A stretch of DNA of 64,000 nucleotides from Luteococcus sp048595755 (GTDB lineage: Bacteria > Actinomycetota > Actinomycetes > Propionibacteriales > Propionibacteriaceae). Below, piece by piece: positions 8,290 to 16,085 of this stretch (positions are counted from its first letter, which is position 1; each line of letters starts with the position of its first letter). The notes beneath the pieces are model-generated. The model made no database searches and was not told the DNA's origin. It saw only the letters and a list, made by a program, of their open reading frames with translations. The stretch covers positions 1,054,001 through 1,118,000 of the forward strand of contig NZ_CP184360.1 in assembly GCF_048595755.1 (NCBI RefSeq). Direction: 5' to 3'. Position numbers and translations under genes: made by a program.

Positions 8290-9519
8290 ATGACCCGCAT
8301 GGTCGTCATCACCCGCGCCTGGCCCTACCCGCCAGGCGAACAGTTCGTCGACGGGGAGGCCCCCTTCTGGGTGCGCGACGGCCTGGAGACCGTGGTGATG
8401 CCCTGGTGGGCAGACGGTCAGCCCCGGCTGGTCCCGGCCGGGCTGCAGGTGGACCTCACCCTGACAAGGCGCTCCCGGGCCGACGACCTGCGCGCCGCGG
8501 CCGAGGCGCCGCTGCTGGAGCAGGCCAGGCAGGAGATCGCCGCCCTGCGTGCCGATGGTCGGCTCGACAAAGCGCAGCTGGCCAATGTGATCCGCACCAC
8601 CCGCGGTGCCCTGGTGGCCCGGGACCGGCTGCGTGGCTGGATCCGCCGCAACGGCCCCATCGACGTGCTCTACAGCTACTGGTTCGACTCCTGGACCCTA
8701 GGCGCCCTGCTGCTCAAGGGCGAGGGGATCGGCCGCGTCGCCACCCGGGTGCACGGCTACGACCTCTACGAGGAACGCCATCCGGCCGGCCACCACGCGC
8801 TGCGACGCCTGCTGGTGGACCGGCTCGACCTGCTGCTGCCGGTCTCGCGGGCCGGCGGCGAGCATGCCGTCCAGACCTATGGGATCGACGAGTCGGTGGT
8901 GCACCACGCACCGCTGGGCGTCGACCTGCCCGAACAGCTCTGCCAGCCCTCGCCGGCGGGCCAGCTCAACCTGCTCAGCGTCGCCTCCTGCCTTCCCGTC
9001 AAGCGCATCGACCGCCTGGTGCAGGCCACCCAACTGCTGGCCCAGCGCCACCCCGAGCTGCAGGTGCGCTGGACCCACCTGGGAGGCGGCCAGCTGCACG
9101 ACCAGCTGGTGAACCAGGCCGGGGCCCAGCAGGCCGAGAACCTGACCATCGAGCTGCCCGGCCAGGTGGACCACGACCGGGTGCGCAGCTTCCTGCGCGA
9201 ACAGCCGGTGGACCTGTTCGTCAACACCTCCGAATCCGAGGGCGTTCCGGTCTCGGTGATGGAGGCGATGGCTGCCGGCGTGCCCGCCATGGCGCCGCGG
9301 GTGGGCGCATTGGACGAGATCATCCCCGGCGACGGCCCCGCCGGACACCTGTTCGGGCCCGCCCCGACGACCGAGGAGATCGCCGAGGCACTGTGGCAGT
9401 GGCGCGAGCGCAGCAAGTCGGCCGAGGCCCGCGATGCTGCCCGGCAGGTGATCGCCCACCACTACGAGCGCGCCGCCAACCACACGCGGCTGATGCACCT
9501 GCTGCTGCCAGAAGCCTGA
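8290..9519 (+). CDS. Glycosyltransferase family 4 protein
   Basis: A 409-aa soluble protein with the GT4 C-terminal signature SESEGVPVSVMEAMAAGVP and a following GALDEIIPGDGP stretch. The N-terminus (VVITRAWPYPPGEQFVDGE) belongs to the colanic-acid-like transferase group, as does the gene at 5427. The ATG at 8290 is the first one preceded by a purine-rich stretch (GAGAGGAC) and leaves an 88-bp divergent promoter gap with the flippase. It is likely a cytoplasmic transferase of the polysaccharide repeat unit; the sugar is unknown. The extended upstream reading frame to 8011 is antisense to the flippase and was discarded. Confidence 0.8.
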   Translation: MTRMVVITRAWPYPPGEQFVDGEAPFWVRDGLETVVMPWWADGQPRLVPAGLQVDLTLTRRSRADDLRAAAEAPLLEQARQEIAALRADGRLDKAQLANVIRTTRGALVARDRLRGWIRRNGPIDVLYSYWFDSWTLGALLLKGEGIGRVATRVHGYDLYEERHPAGHHALRRLLVDRLDLLLPVSRAGGEHAVQTYGIDESVVHHAPLGVDLPEQLCQPSPAGQLNLLSVASCLPVKRIDRLVQATQLLAQRHPELQVRWTHLGGGQLHDQLVNQAGAQQAENLTIELPGQVDHDRVRSFLREQPVDLFVNTSESEGVPVSVMEAMAAGVPAMAPRVGALDEIIPGDGPAGHLFGPAPTTEEIAEALWQWRERSKSAEARDAARQVIAHHYERAANHTRLMHLLLPEA

Positions 9520-9532
9520 TCGGGCACCACCG

Positions 9533-9549
9533 CGCCGGGCTCCCCGGCG
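9533..9549 (+). terminator. Short GC hairpin after the glycosyltransferase
   Basis: A 7-bp perfect stem CGCCGGG/CCCGGCG with a 3-nt loop lies 13 bp after the stop codon. There is no T-tract, so it is at best a weak terminator. Confidence 0.35.
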
Positions 9550-9566
9550 TGCGTGCCCAGGGTGGG

Positions 9567-9572
9567 TAGAGT
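9567..9572 (+). promoter_or_regulatory. -10 box TAGAGT upstream of the third ligase-like gene
   Basis: TAGAGT lies 32 bp before the GTG at 9605. A GAAGGG Shine-Dalgarno at about 9591-9596 sits between them, so this gene has a short leader, unlike the leaderless genes nearby. Confidence 0.35.
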
Positions 9573-9604
9573 TTGCGCGTCGATCCAACCGAAGGGCAGC
9601 GCGC

Positions 9605-10852
9605 GTGAACATCCCCAAGATCCGCCTGACGGGTCCATTGCAGCAGCGAGACGCGACGGTCTTCCTGGCGATCTCTGCCTTCCTGATCACCTCTCGCGCG
9701 CCCATGGGCTTCGTGATGCTGGCGCTGGGCCCCGTCGTCGTGATGGTGGTGCAGGGCCTGCGACGCCACAGCGGTGCCATCGACGTGCGGCTGCGGTTGC
9801 TGCTGGGTTCGATGCTGGTCTGCTCGACCCTCTCGCTGCTGCTGTTCAACCAGTCCCAGCTCGCCTCCCCCGGCTCCAGCCTGGCAGTGGCGATCGTGGT
9901 GGGCTGCGTGGTGCTGGGCACCCTGGCCACCGGCCGGCCGCGTTGCGGACTGGAACGCCTGGTGGACGGGATCCAGGCCGGCCTGGTCTTCCATTGGCTG
10001 GTCTCGATGTTCGAGGCGACCACCGGCATCAAGATGCTGCCCTTGATGTATCCCGACGCCAACACCACGCGCTGGGTGGAGCAGTACCGCTTCTACGTCA
10101 CCTCGCTGTTTCCCAACTACAACGACTACTCCGTCGCCATGACGCTGCTGTGCACCCTGCTGGTGACGCGGATGCTCTTCGACAACCGGGTGGGGGCGGT
10201 TCGCAAGGTGATGCGCCTGGTGATCTTCTTCACCGCGCTCTTCGAGGTGGCCTACATGGGCTCGCGCGGCTGCCTGATCGCCATCATCGTGATGGTGGGT
10301 CTGGTGCTGCTGCAGAACATCCGGGCCCACCACCCCGGAACGCTGGGCATTCGCACCTTCGCCTTCGGGGTGCTGTCGGTCGCCACCGTCCTGGTGGGGG
10401 TGCTGGCCAGTCCGTGGCTCAAGGACAACTCGGCCGCCCAGCGCGGGCAGATCGCCGGCAACATCGGGCAGATGATCAGCGGCAGCCCGTTGGAGGGGCT
10501 GCTCGGCTGGGGCTCCTATGTGGGCTACCAGCAGGCCGCCGACCGGGCCTTCCCCAACAAGCTGATGGACCCCCACAACATGCTGCTCGAGATCGTGGTG
10601 GTCTTCGGCATCCCCACCTTGCTGGCCTACCTGGCCTGCTGGTGGTTCGTGGTGCGCCACGGCCTGATTGCCACCCCGGTCGACCGCAACTGGCGCTCGG
10701 TGGCGCTGGCCGTGATCGTGGCCACCTACCCGCTGCTCGGCGTGGTCTCCAGCTCGACGCTGCGCTACTACCTGGCCTGGCTGTTCATCGTCGCAGCGGT
10801 CGGCTGGGTCAGGCTCGTGCGGCGCGAGCGCGTCGCCGACGTGCGGCGCTGA
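9605..10852 (+). CDS. O-antigen ligase/polymerase-like membrane protein 3
   Basis: A 415-aa protein with about 10-12 transmembrane segments and the WaaL/Wzy-family layout. A GSRGCL-type helix sits near residue 220 and a large loop ends in MDPHNMLLEIVVVFGIPTL, which keeps the PHN histidine motif. It is more diverged from the two tandem copies at the left edge than they are from each other, so it may hold a separate role (for example polymerase against ligase). The GTG start follows GAAGGG by 8 nt. Its last 44 bp overlap the convergent Wzz-like gene. Confidence 0.75.
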   Translation: MNIPKIRLTGPLQQRDATVFLAISAFLITSRAPMGFVMLALGPVVVMVVQGLRRHSGAIDVRLRLLLGSMLVCSTLSLLLFNQSQLASPGSSLAVAIVVGCVVLGTLATGRPRCGLERLVDGIQAGLVFHWLVSMFEATTGIKMLPLMYPDANTTRWVEQYRFYVTSLFPNYNDYSVAMTLLCTLLVTRMLFDNRVGAVRKVMRLVIFFTALFEVAYMGSRGCLIAIIVMVGLVLLQNIRAHHPGTLGIRTFAFGVLSVATVLVGVLASPWLKDNSAAQRGQIAGNIGQMISGSPLEGLLGWGSYVGYQQAADRAFPNKLMDPHNMLLEIVVVFGIPTLLAYLACWWFVVRHGLIATPVDRNWRSVALAVIVATYPLLGVVSSSTLRYYLAWLFIVAAVGWVRLVRRERVADVRR

Positions 10853-11450
10853 CGGCTTCCAGCACGGCCATCGTCAGCAGTCCGGCCACCAGGCCACCAC
10901 CCAGGGCCGCGGCGATGCCGCCTCCCTGGCTCTTGGGCAGCGAATGCTGCTTGGAGGTCTCGACCACCTGCAGCGTGGGATTCCACAGCTTGTCGGCCGG
11001 AACCATGGTCTTGGCGGTCTCGACGAAGACCTCGGCCGAGGCATTGGCCAGAGCATTGGTGTCGTCCAGGTCCTCACCGGTGGCATGGAAGGCCAGCAGG
11101 GCAGAGCCGCCGCCCCAGACGATCGACATCCGGGTGGCGACGTCCTCGGGGGTCCACTTGCCTCCACCCTTGGCCACCACGCCGTCGATGAAGGCGGGGG
11201 AGTCCTCCAGCGCGACATAGCTGCGCAGCATCATCGGGATGAGCTGCGCCTGCTGGGTCGCGTCGCCCTCGGAGGTGACCTTGGGCGGCAGCACCAGCAC
11301 GTGGGCCTTCTGGGTGTACGTGGTGGTGGTCTGCGCCGACTTGAGGCCCAGGGGGATCGCCACCAGCAGGGCCACCACCAGGCCGGGGATGACGAACTTC
11401 ATCAGTCGCTGGAGATAGGCCAGCACGTCAATGGTTTCTTCTTGCTGCAC
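10809..11450 (-). CDS. Wzz-like chain-length/polysaccharide co-polymerase
   Basis: A 213-aa protein with one helix near residues 18-37, an extracytoplasmic domain, and a second helix near 175-200 preceded by a proline-containing stretch (LPKSQGG). This is the two-helix layout of Wzz/YveK-type proteins that set polysaccharide chain length. No tyrosine-kinase domain is fused, and no separate kinase gene is in the window. The GTG start has TAGCCT 6 nt upstream (leaderless). The basic C-terminal tail (RRRRARAARA) faces the cytoplasm. Confidence 0.7.
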   Translation of the reverse strand: MQQEETIDVLAYLQRLMKFVIPGLVVALLVAIPLGLKSAQTTTTYTQKAHVLVLPPKVTSEGDATQQAQLIPMMLRSYVALEDSPAFIDGVVAKGGGKWTPEDVATRMSIVWGGGSALLAFHATGEDLDDTNALANASAEVFVETAKTMVPADKLWNPTLQVVETSKQHSLPKSQGGGIAAALGGGLVAGLLTMAVLEAVSAARRRRARAARA

Positions 11451-11456
11451 GCACCG

Positions 11457-11462
11457 AGGCTA
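11457..11462 (-). promoter_or_regulatory. -10 box TAGCCT, likely leaderless promoter
   Basis: On the minus strand TAGCCT ends 6 nt before GTG 11450, and no Shine-Dalgarno is present. This matches the spacing at the other leaderless starts of the locus. Confidence 0.45.
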
Positions 11463-11493
11463 CATGGCGCGCGAGGCCCCTCGGTGTAGCTCG

Positions 11494-11510
11494 CCTGCCT
11501 TTCGGGCAGG
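11494..11510 (+). terminator. Small hairpin followed by T-run
   Basis: Stem CCTGCC/GGCAGG with a TTTCG loop is followed by GACTTTTC. It lies upstream of the -10 box of the acetyltransferase gene and may stop transcripts reading through antisense to the Wzz-like gene. Confidence 0.35.
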
Positions 11511-11573
11511 GACTTTTCGTCGGTGTCCGGCAACTCGACCAGCCGCGCTCCTCACGTCATCCCCAGGACGCGA

Positions 11574-11579
11574 TAGCCT
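11574..11579 (+). promoter_or_regulatory. -10 box TAGCCT for the sugar-nucleotide operon
   Basis: TAGCCT lies 33 bp before GTG 11613, with GGAGG at 11604-11608 between them. This is a plausible single promoter for the three overlapping genes that follow. Confidence 0.35.
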
Positions 11580-11612
11580 GTGCAGAGGACCAACCCAGCC
11601 TGCGGAGGCCTA

Positions 11613-12260
11613 GTGAACAACGTACGAATCCAGCCCACTGCCGACATGGACGAAGGAGTCACCATCGGTGACGGTTCGTCGGTCTGGCACCTCGCCCAGG
11701 TGCGCCACGGCGCCGAGCTGGGCACCAACGTCATCGTCGGTCGTGGTGCCTACATCGGTGAAGGGGTGCACGTCGGCAACAACTGCAAGATCCAGAACTA
11801 CGCCCTGGTCTACGAACCGGCGTACCTGGAGGACGGAGTCTTCATCGGGCCGGCCGTGGTGCTGACCAATGACCACTTCCCGCGCGCGATCAACCCCGAC
11901 GGCACCGTCAAGAGCGCCTCCGACTGGGAGCCCGTGGGCGTGACCCTCAAGGAGGGCTGCTCCGTCGGCGCCCGCGCCACCTGCGTCGCCCCGGTGACCA
12001 TCGGCCGGTGGGCCACGGTGGCCGCCGGTTCCGTCGTGGTCAAGGACGTCCCCGACTACGCGCTGGTGGCTGGCGTTCCCGCCCGCCGCATCAAGTGGGT
12101 CGGACGCTCCGGCTTCCCGCTGGCCGAGGACGGCACCGATCCCGACGGCAAGAAGCAGTTCCGGGACGAGAAGACCGGCGACGTGTTCGTCGAGGACAAT
12201 GAGATTTTGACCCTGGTGGCCGAGGGGTCCGCCAGCACCGATACGGAGGAAGACAAGTGA
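11613..12260 (+). CDS. wbpD: UDP-2-acetamido-3-amino-2,3-dideoxyglucuronate N-acetyltransferase (WbpD-like)
   Basis: A 215-aa protein with a left-handed beta-helix hexapeptide-repeat core (I-G-x-x-x-x-V-x pattern over roughly residues 5-150) and the VSVLKEG/VAPVTIGRWATVAAGSVV type of acetyltransferase end. It should acetylate the 3-amino group made by the neighbouring aminotransferase, using acetyl-CoA in the cytoplasm, to give UDP-GlcNAc3NAcA. GTG 11613 follows GGAGG and starts the conserved region; the frame is open to 11580. The stop overlaps the next start by 4 bp (GTGA). The symbol follows Pseudomonas WbpD/Bordetella WlbB and is by family, not by proven orthology. Confidence 0.8.
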   Translation: MNNVRIQPTADMDEGVTIGDGSSVWHLAQVRHGAELGTNVIVGRGAYIGEGVHVGNNCKIQNYALVYEPAYLEDGVFIGPAVVLTNDHFPRAINPDGTVKSASDWEPVGVTLKEGCSVGARATCVAPVTIGRWATVAAGSVVVKDVPDYALVAGVPARRIKWVGRSGFPLAEDGTDPDGKKQFRDEKTGDVFVEDNEILTLVAEGSASTDTEEDK

Positions 12261-13348
12261 CTGAAGCGTTCATCCCGCCGGCCAAGCCGATTGTTGGTGA
12301 GGAGGAGATTGAGGCCGTCACGCGTGTGATGCGCACCGGCATGTTGGCTCAGGGTCAGGAGGTGGCTGATTTCGAGGCTGAGTTCGCGGCGCAGTTCACT
12401 CCGGGTCGTCAGGCGGTTGCGGTGAATTCGGGCACCTCGGCTCTGCACATTGGTTTGTTGAGCGCTGGGATCGGTGCGGGTGATGAGGTCATCGTGCCGT
12501 CGTTCACGTTCGCTGCGACGGCGAACTCGGTGGCGTTGACGGGGGCCACGCCGGTCTTCGCCGACATCGAGCCGGGTTCGTTCTGCCTGGATCCGAAGAG
12601 TGTCGAGGCGTCGATCACGGACAAGACCAAGGGCATCATGCCGGTGCACCTGTATGGGCATCCGGCGAACATGAAGGCCCTCAAGGAGATTGCCGACAAG
12701 CATGGTCTGCAGTTGTTCGAGGATGCTGCGCAGGCTCATGGGGCGTCGTTGGATGGCACCCCGGTGGGGGCGTTTGGCACTTTTGGTGCGTTCAGCTTGT
12801 ACCCGACCAAGAACATGACCTCGGGTGAGGGTGGCATGATCACCGTCGCCGATGCGGAGGTGGAGCGCAAGTGCCGCCTGTACCGCAACCAGGGCATGCT
12901 GCAGCAGTACCACAATGAGGTCGTCGGCCTGAACAACCGCATGACCAACATCCATGCCGCGATCGGCCGGGTGCAGTTGACCAAGGTGGGTGCCTGGACC
13001 GAGCAGCGTCAGGCCAACGCGAAGTTCTTGTCGGAGAACCTGCAGGGGGTGACCCCTCCGCCGGTGGCCGAGGGTGCGGTGCACGTCTACCACCAGTACA
13101 CGATCCGGGTGCCGGAGGATCGTGATGGTTTCTCGAAGGCGTTGAAGGAGCAGTTCCAGGTGGGGTCGGGCATGTTCTACCCGGTGCCGAACCACCGTCT
13201 GGCTCCGTTCCAGTCGCCGGTGGAGCTGCCGGAGACCGAGAAGGCCGCGCTGGAGTGCCTGTCGCTGCCGGTGCACCCGTCGCTGACCCAGGCCGACCTG
13301 GAGCGCATCGTGAATGCCGTCAACACTGTGGCGAAGGCGGGTGCGTGA
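12257..13348 (+). CDS. wbpE: PLP-dependent sugar aminotransferase (WbpE-like, DegT/DnrJ/EryC1 family)
   Basis: A 363-aa protein of the DegT/DnrJ/EryC1/StrS family. The Schiff-base lysine is K185 in YPTKNMTSGEGG, and NSGTSALHIGLLSAGIGAGD and EDAAQAHGA are the usual cofactor-binding blocks. By context it transaminates the 3-keto sugar made by the adjacent dehydrogenase to UDP-GlcNAc3NA. The start overlaps the upstream stop by 4 bp and the 3' end overlaps the next GTG by 4 bp, so the three genes are translationally coupled. The first half uses more T-ending and TTG codons than its neighbours, a possible sign of recombination from another lineage. Confidence 0.85.
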   Translation: MTEAFIPPAKPIVGEEEIEAVTRVMRTGMLAQGQEVADFEAEFAAQFTPGRQAVAVNSGTSALHIGLLSAGIGAGDEVIVPSFTFAATANSVALTGATPVFADIEPGSFCLDPKSVEASITDKTKGIMPVHLYGHPANMKALKEIADKHGLQLFEDAAQAHGASLDGTPVGAFGTFGAFSLYPTKNMTSGEGGMITVADAEVERKCRLYRNQGMLQQYHNEVVGLNNRMTNIHAAIGRVQLTKVGAWTEQRQANAKFLSENLQGVTPPPVAEGAVHVYHQYTIRVPEDRDGFSKALKEQFQVGSGMFYPVPNHRLAPFQSPVELPETEKAALECLSLPVHPSLTQADLERIVNAVNTVAKAGA

Positions 13349-14340
13349 GCATGGCAGAGCTTCGTGCAGGCCTGATCGGTCTGGGCATGATGGGCCGTCA
13401 CCATGCCCGTAACCTGCGGGCCATCGACGGTGTCGAGCTGGTCGGTGTCGCGGATGCGATGGGCGACCCGCACGGTGTGGCCGGCGGGTTGGAGGTCAAG
13501 AAGTCCATCGACGAGTTGATCGAGGTGGGGCTGGACTACTGCGTGGTGGCCGCCCCGACGGTGTACCACGACGAGATCGGCACGAAGCTGGCCGAGGCCG
13601 GGGTGCACGCGTTGATCGAGAAGCCGTTGGCCAAGGACACCGCCTCGGCCAAGGCTCTGGCGGAGGTCTTCAAGGCCAAGGGCCTGGTCGGCGCGGTGGG
13701 GCACATCGAGCGGTACAACCCGGCGCTGCAGAACCTGCGCAAGCGGTTGGAGGCCGGCGAGTTGGGTGACCTGTACCAGGTCGCGACCCGTCGTCAGGGC
13801 CCCTTCCCGAACCGCATCGCCGATGTGGGTGTCATCAAGGACCTCGGGTCGCATGACATCGACCTGACCGCGTGGGTGACCCAGCGTGACTACGAGCTGG
13901 TCGCGGCGCGCTCGATGTTCAAGTCGGGTCGCCAGTACGAGGACATGGTCTCGGCCACCTGCCAGCTGTCGGGCGGGTTGATGAGCAACCACCTGGTGAA
14001 CTGGCTGACCCCGACCAAGGAACGGTTGTGCATCGTCACCGGTGAGAAGGGCATGTTCATCGCCGACACCCTCACCGCCGACCTGACCTTCTACGGCAAC
14101 GGGATCGTGCAGCACTCCTGGGACGACATCGCGCAGTTCCGTGGTGTCTCCGAGGGTGACGTGACCCGTTTCGCGATCGCCAAGCCCGAACCGCTGCGCA
14201 CCGAGCACGAGAACTTCCGTGACGCCGTGCTGGGCAAGGACGCCGACATCGTGACCCTCGAGCAGGGCGCCCGCGTCGTCCAGGTCTGCGAAGCCATGAT
14301 CGAGAGCTCGAAGAGCAACACCTTCGTCGAGATCAACTGA
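13345..14340 (+). CDS. wbpB: UDP-N-acetylglucosaminuronate 3-dehydrogenase (WbpB-like, Gfo/Idh/MocA)
   Basis: A 331-aa protein with an N-terminal Rossmann domain (GLIGLGMMGRHHARNL) and the EKPLAKDT block carrying the Gfo/Idh/MocA lysine. It would oxidise C3 of UDP-GlcNAcA with NAD, the step before the aminotransferase upstream. The GTG at 13345 overlaps the previous stop by 4 bp, as at the previous junction; an ATG at 13351 is the alternative. A rho-independent terminator follows about 80 bp downstream. Together with the genes at 11613, 12257, 14646 and 18886 it completes the route to UDP-ManNAc3NAcA. Confidence 0.8.
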   Translation: MSMAELRAGLIGLGMMGRHHARNLRAIDGVELVGVADAMGDPHGVAGGLEVKKSIDELIEVGLDYCVVAAPTVYHDEIGTKLAEAGVHALIEKPLAKDTASAKALAEVFKAKGLVGAVGHIERYNPALQNLRKRLEAGELGDLYQVATRRQGPFPNRIADVGVIKDLGSHDIDLTAWVTQRDYELVAARSMFKSGRQYEDMVSATCQLSGGLMSNHLVNWLTPTKERLCIVTGEKGMFIADTLTADLTFYGNGIVQHSWDDIAQFRGVSEGDVTRFAIAKPEPLRTEHENFRDAVLGKDADIVTLEQGARVVQVCEAMIESSKSNTFVEIN

Positions 14341-14400
14341 GCACACGAAGATCGATCCCGGGCTTGCTCTGACCGATCCTCGGGCTTGCTCTGATCCGTT

Positions 14401-14419
14401 CCCCGAGCTTGTCGAGGGG
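14401..14419. repeat. Palindromic element CCCCGAGCTTGTCGAGGGG
   Basis: This is an exact copy of the element at 25818-25836 and a close relative of those at 6700, 42413 and 43611. It abuts the terminator hairpin that follows. Confidence 0.7.
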
Positions 14420-14421
14420 TA

Positions 14422-14449
14422 GGGCCCGTCGGAGAAATCCGGCGGGCCC
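14422..14449 (+). terminator. Rho-independent terminator after wbpB-like gene
   Basis: Arms GGGCCCGTCGG and CCGGCGGGCCC (11 pairs, one G-U) flank a 6-nt AGAAAT loop and are followed by TTCT. It closes the three-gene operon. Confidence 0.6.
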
Positions 14450-14645
14450 TTCTGCGAGTCCTCGGGGCCGACGGTCGGCTGTTGGGTGCCCGTGCGGGGC
14501 CCGTGGATGCGCCGGATCGGCGTCGCTCTGGTGCTGGGCAAGGCAGAGATTGGTTGCGTCGGGCCTTGGTTGCGGCATCAGGCACTCTGGCGCGGGTAGG
14601 ATTTGCCGAGACCAAGGGCATGCCATGCCGCACGAAAGGACTTCC

Positions 14646-15944
14646 ATGAAGATCGCTGTCATCGGGATGGGCAAGATCGGCCTCCCGCTTGCTGTCCAGT
14701 TTGCGTCGAAGGGCCATGAGGTCTTTGGCGTGGATGTGCAGCAGCGGGTGGTGGACACGATCAATGAGGGCAAGGAGCCCTTCCCGGGTGAGGCGATGCT
14801 GGGTGAGAAGCTGGCCGAGTTGGTGCCGGCGGGCAACCTGAAGGCCACCACGGACTATTCCGAGGCGATCCCCGGGATCGACGCGATCGTGATCGTGGTG
14901 CCGTTGTTCGTCAATGACGAGACCTGGCAGCCCGATTTCGCCTGGATGGAGGCGGCCACCAAGAGCTTCTCCGAGCACCTGACCCCGGGCACCCTGATCT
15001 CGTATGAGACCACCCTGCCGGTGGGCACCACCCGCAACCGGTGGAAGCCGATGATCGAAGAAATCTCGGGTTTGAGCGAGGGCACCGACTTCCACCTGGT
15101 CTTCTCCCCCGAGCGGGTGCTGACCGGCCGCGTCTTCGCCGACCTGCGCAAGTACCCCAAGCTGGTGGGTGGCCTGAGCCCGCAGGGCACCCAGAAGGCC
15201 ATCGAGTTCTACGAGGCGGTCCTGGACTTCGACGAGCGTCCCGACCTGGACACCCCCAATGGTGTGTGGGACCTGGGTACCGCGGAGGCGGCCGAGATGG
15301 CCAAGCTGGCCGAGACCACCTACCGTGACGTGAACATCGGCCTGGCCAACCAGTTCGGCAAGTTCGCCGAGAAGAACGGCATCGACGTCTACAAGGTGAT
15401 CAAGGCCTCCAACTCGCAGCCCTACAGCCACATCCACATGCCCGGCATCGCGGTGGGTGGGCACTGCATCCCGGTCTACCCGCGCCTGTACCTGTACACC
15501 GACCCGGACGCGACGATCGTGCGTACCGCGCGTGAGGCCAACATGACCATGCCCGAGCATGCCGTCACCCTGGTCGAGGGCGCGCTGGGCGGGCTGGAGG
15601 GCAAGAAGGTCCTCATCCTGGGCGCCTCCTACCGCGGCAAGGTGAAGGAGACCGCCTTCAGTGGTGTCTTCCCCACCTTCCAGGTGCTGCAGGCCCGTGG
15701 TGCGCAGGTCACCGTCAGTGATCCGATGTACACCGCCGAGGAGCTGGCCAAGCTCAACCTGGCCCCGTACACCGACGGTGACCAGGTCGATGCGGTGATC
15801 GTGCAGGCCAACCACCCCGAATTCAGCCAGCTCGGCGCCGCCGACTTCCCCGGCGTGCAGGTCCTGGTCGACGGCCGCAACTGCACCGACGCCACCAAGT
15901 GGGAAGGCACCAAGCGCTTCGTGATCGGCGACGGCGAAGCCTGA
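14646..15944 (+). CDS. wbpA: UDP-N-acetylglucosamine 6-dehydrogenase (WbpA/WecC-like nucleotide-sugar dehydrogenase)
   Basis: A 432-aa protein of the UDP-glucose/GDP-mannose dehydrogenase family. It has an N-terminal NAD fold (VIGMGKIGLPLA), the YETTLPVGTT block, a catalytic cysteine at 274 in GGHCIPVYPRLY, and a C-terminal UDP-binding domain with GASYRGKVKET. It would oxidise UDP-GlcNAc at C6 to UDP-GlcNAcA, the first step of the diacetamido-uronic-acid route encoded here. The ATG at 14646 is the only start at the conserved N-terminus; an AAGGA lies about 7 nt upstream. It has its own promoter and terminator, separate from the three coupled genes before it. Confidence 0.85.
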   Translation: MKIAVIGMGKIGLPLAVQFASKGHEVFGVDVQQRVVDTINEGKEPFPGEAMLGEKLAELVPAGNLKATTDYSEAIPGIDAIVIVVPLFVNDETWQPDFAWMEAATKSFSEHLTPGTLISYETTLPVGTTRNRWKPMIEEISGLSEGTDFHLVFSPERVLTGRVFADLRKYPKLVGGLSPQGTQKAIEFYEAVLDFDERPDLDTPNGVWDLGTAEAAEMAKLAETTYRDVNIGLANQFGKFAEKNGIDVYKVIKASNSQPYSHIHMPGIAVGGHCIPVYPRLYLYTDPDATIVRTAREANMTMPEHAVTLVEGALGGLEGKKVLILGASYRGKVKETAFSGVFPTFQVLQARGAQVTVSDPMYTAEELAKLNLAPYTDGDQVDAVIVQANHPEFSQLGAADFPGVQVLVDGRNCTDATKWEGTKRFVIGDGEA

Positions 15945-15966
15945 CCCCAACGGCGGACGAGCCTGT

Positions 15967-16003
15967 CGAGGGGCCGCAGCGGATTCGTCCGTGCGGCCCC
16001 TCG
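15967..16003 (+). terminator. Strong hairpin after the wbpA-like gene
   Basis: Perfect 12-bp arms CGAGGGGCCGCA and TGCGGCCCCTCG have a nested inner stem CGGA-TTCG-TCCG. The left arm overlaps a copy of the dispersed element (GAGCCTGTCGAGGGG). Confidence 0.65.
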
Positions 16004-16035
16004 TCGCGTCCCCACGAAGTGTCACTGCCCGGCCC

Positions 16036-16041
16036 TAGTGT
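16036..16041 (+). promoter_or_regulatory. Candidate -10 box TAGTGT
   Basis: It lies 44 bp before the ATG at 16086 and directly after the terminator of the previous gene. A GGAGG ribosome site at 16076-16080 follows. Confidence 0.3.
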
Positions 16042-16085
16042 TTCTCCTGACGCACCGCGCGTCGCACATCTTCCTGGAGGACACC

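Larger units (their letters stand above)
14341..14645. other. 305-bp gap with repeats, terminator and promoter
   Basis: This stretch holds a tandem near-repeat built on CGGGCTTGCTCTGA (about 14359-14393), the palindromic element at 14401-14419, the terminator at 14422-14449 and a TAGGAT -10 box at 14597-14602 upstream of the dehydrogenase. I see no credible gene in it. Confidence 0.6.

Noticed and set aside
8202..8312. Extended N-terminus of the flippase starting at 8312
   Set aside because: It would overlap the divergent glycosyltransferase start. GTG 8201 has a -10 box 7 nt upstream and opens the normal leader.
13255..13344. N-terminal extension of the WbpB-like protein
   Set aside because: It overlaps the aminotransferase gene in another frame; GTG 13345 in a GTGA overlap matches the previous junction.
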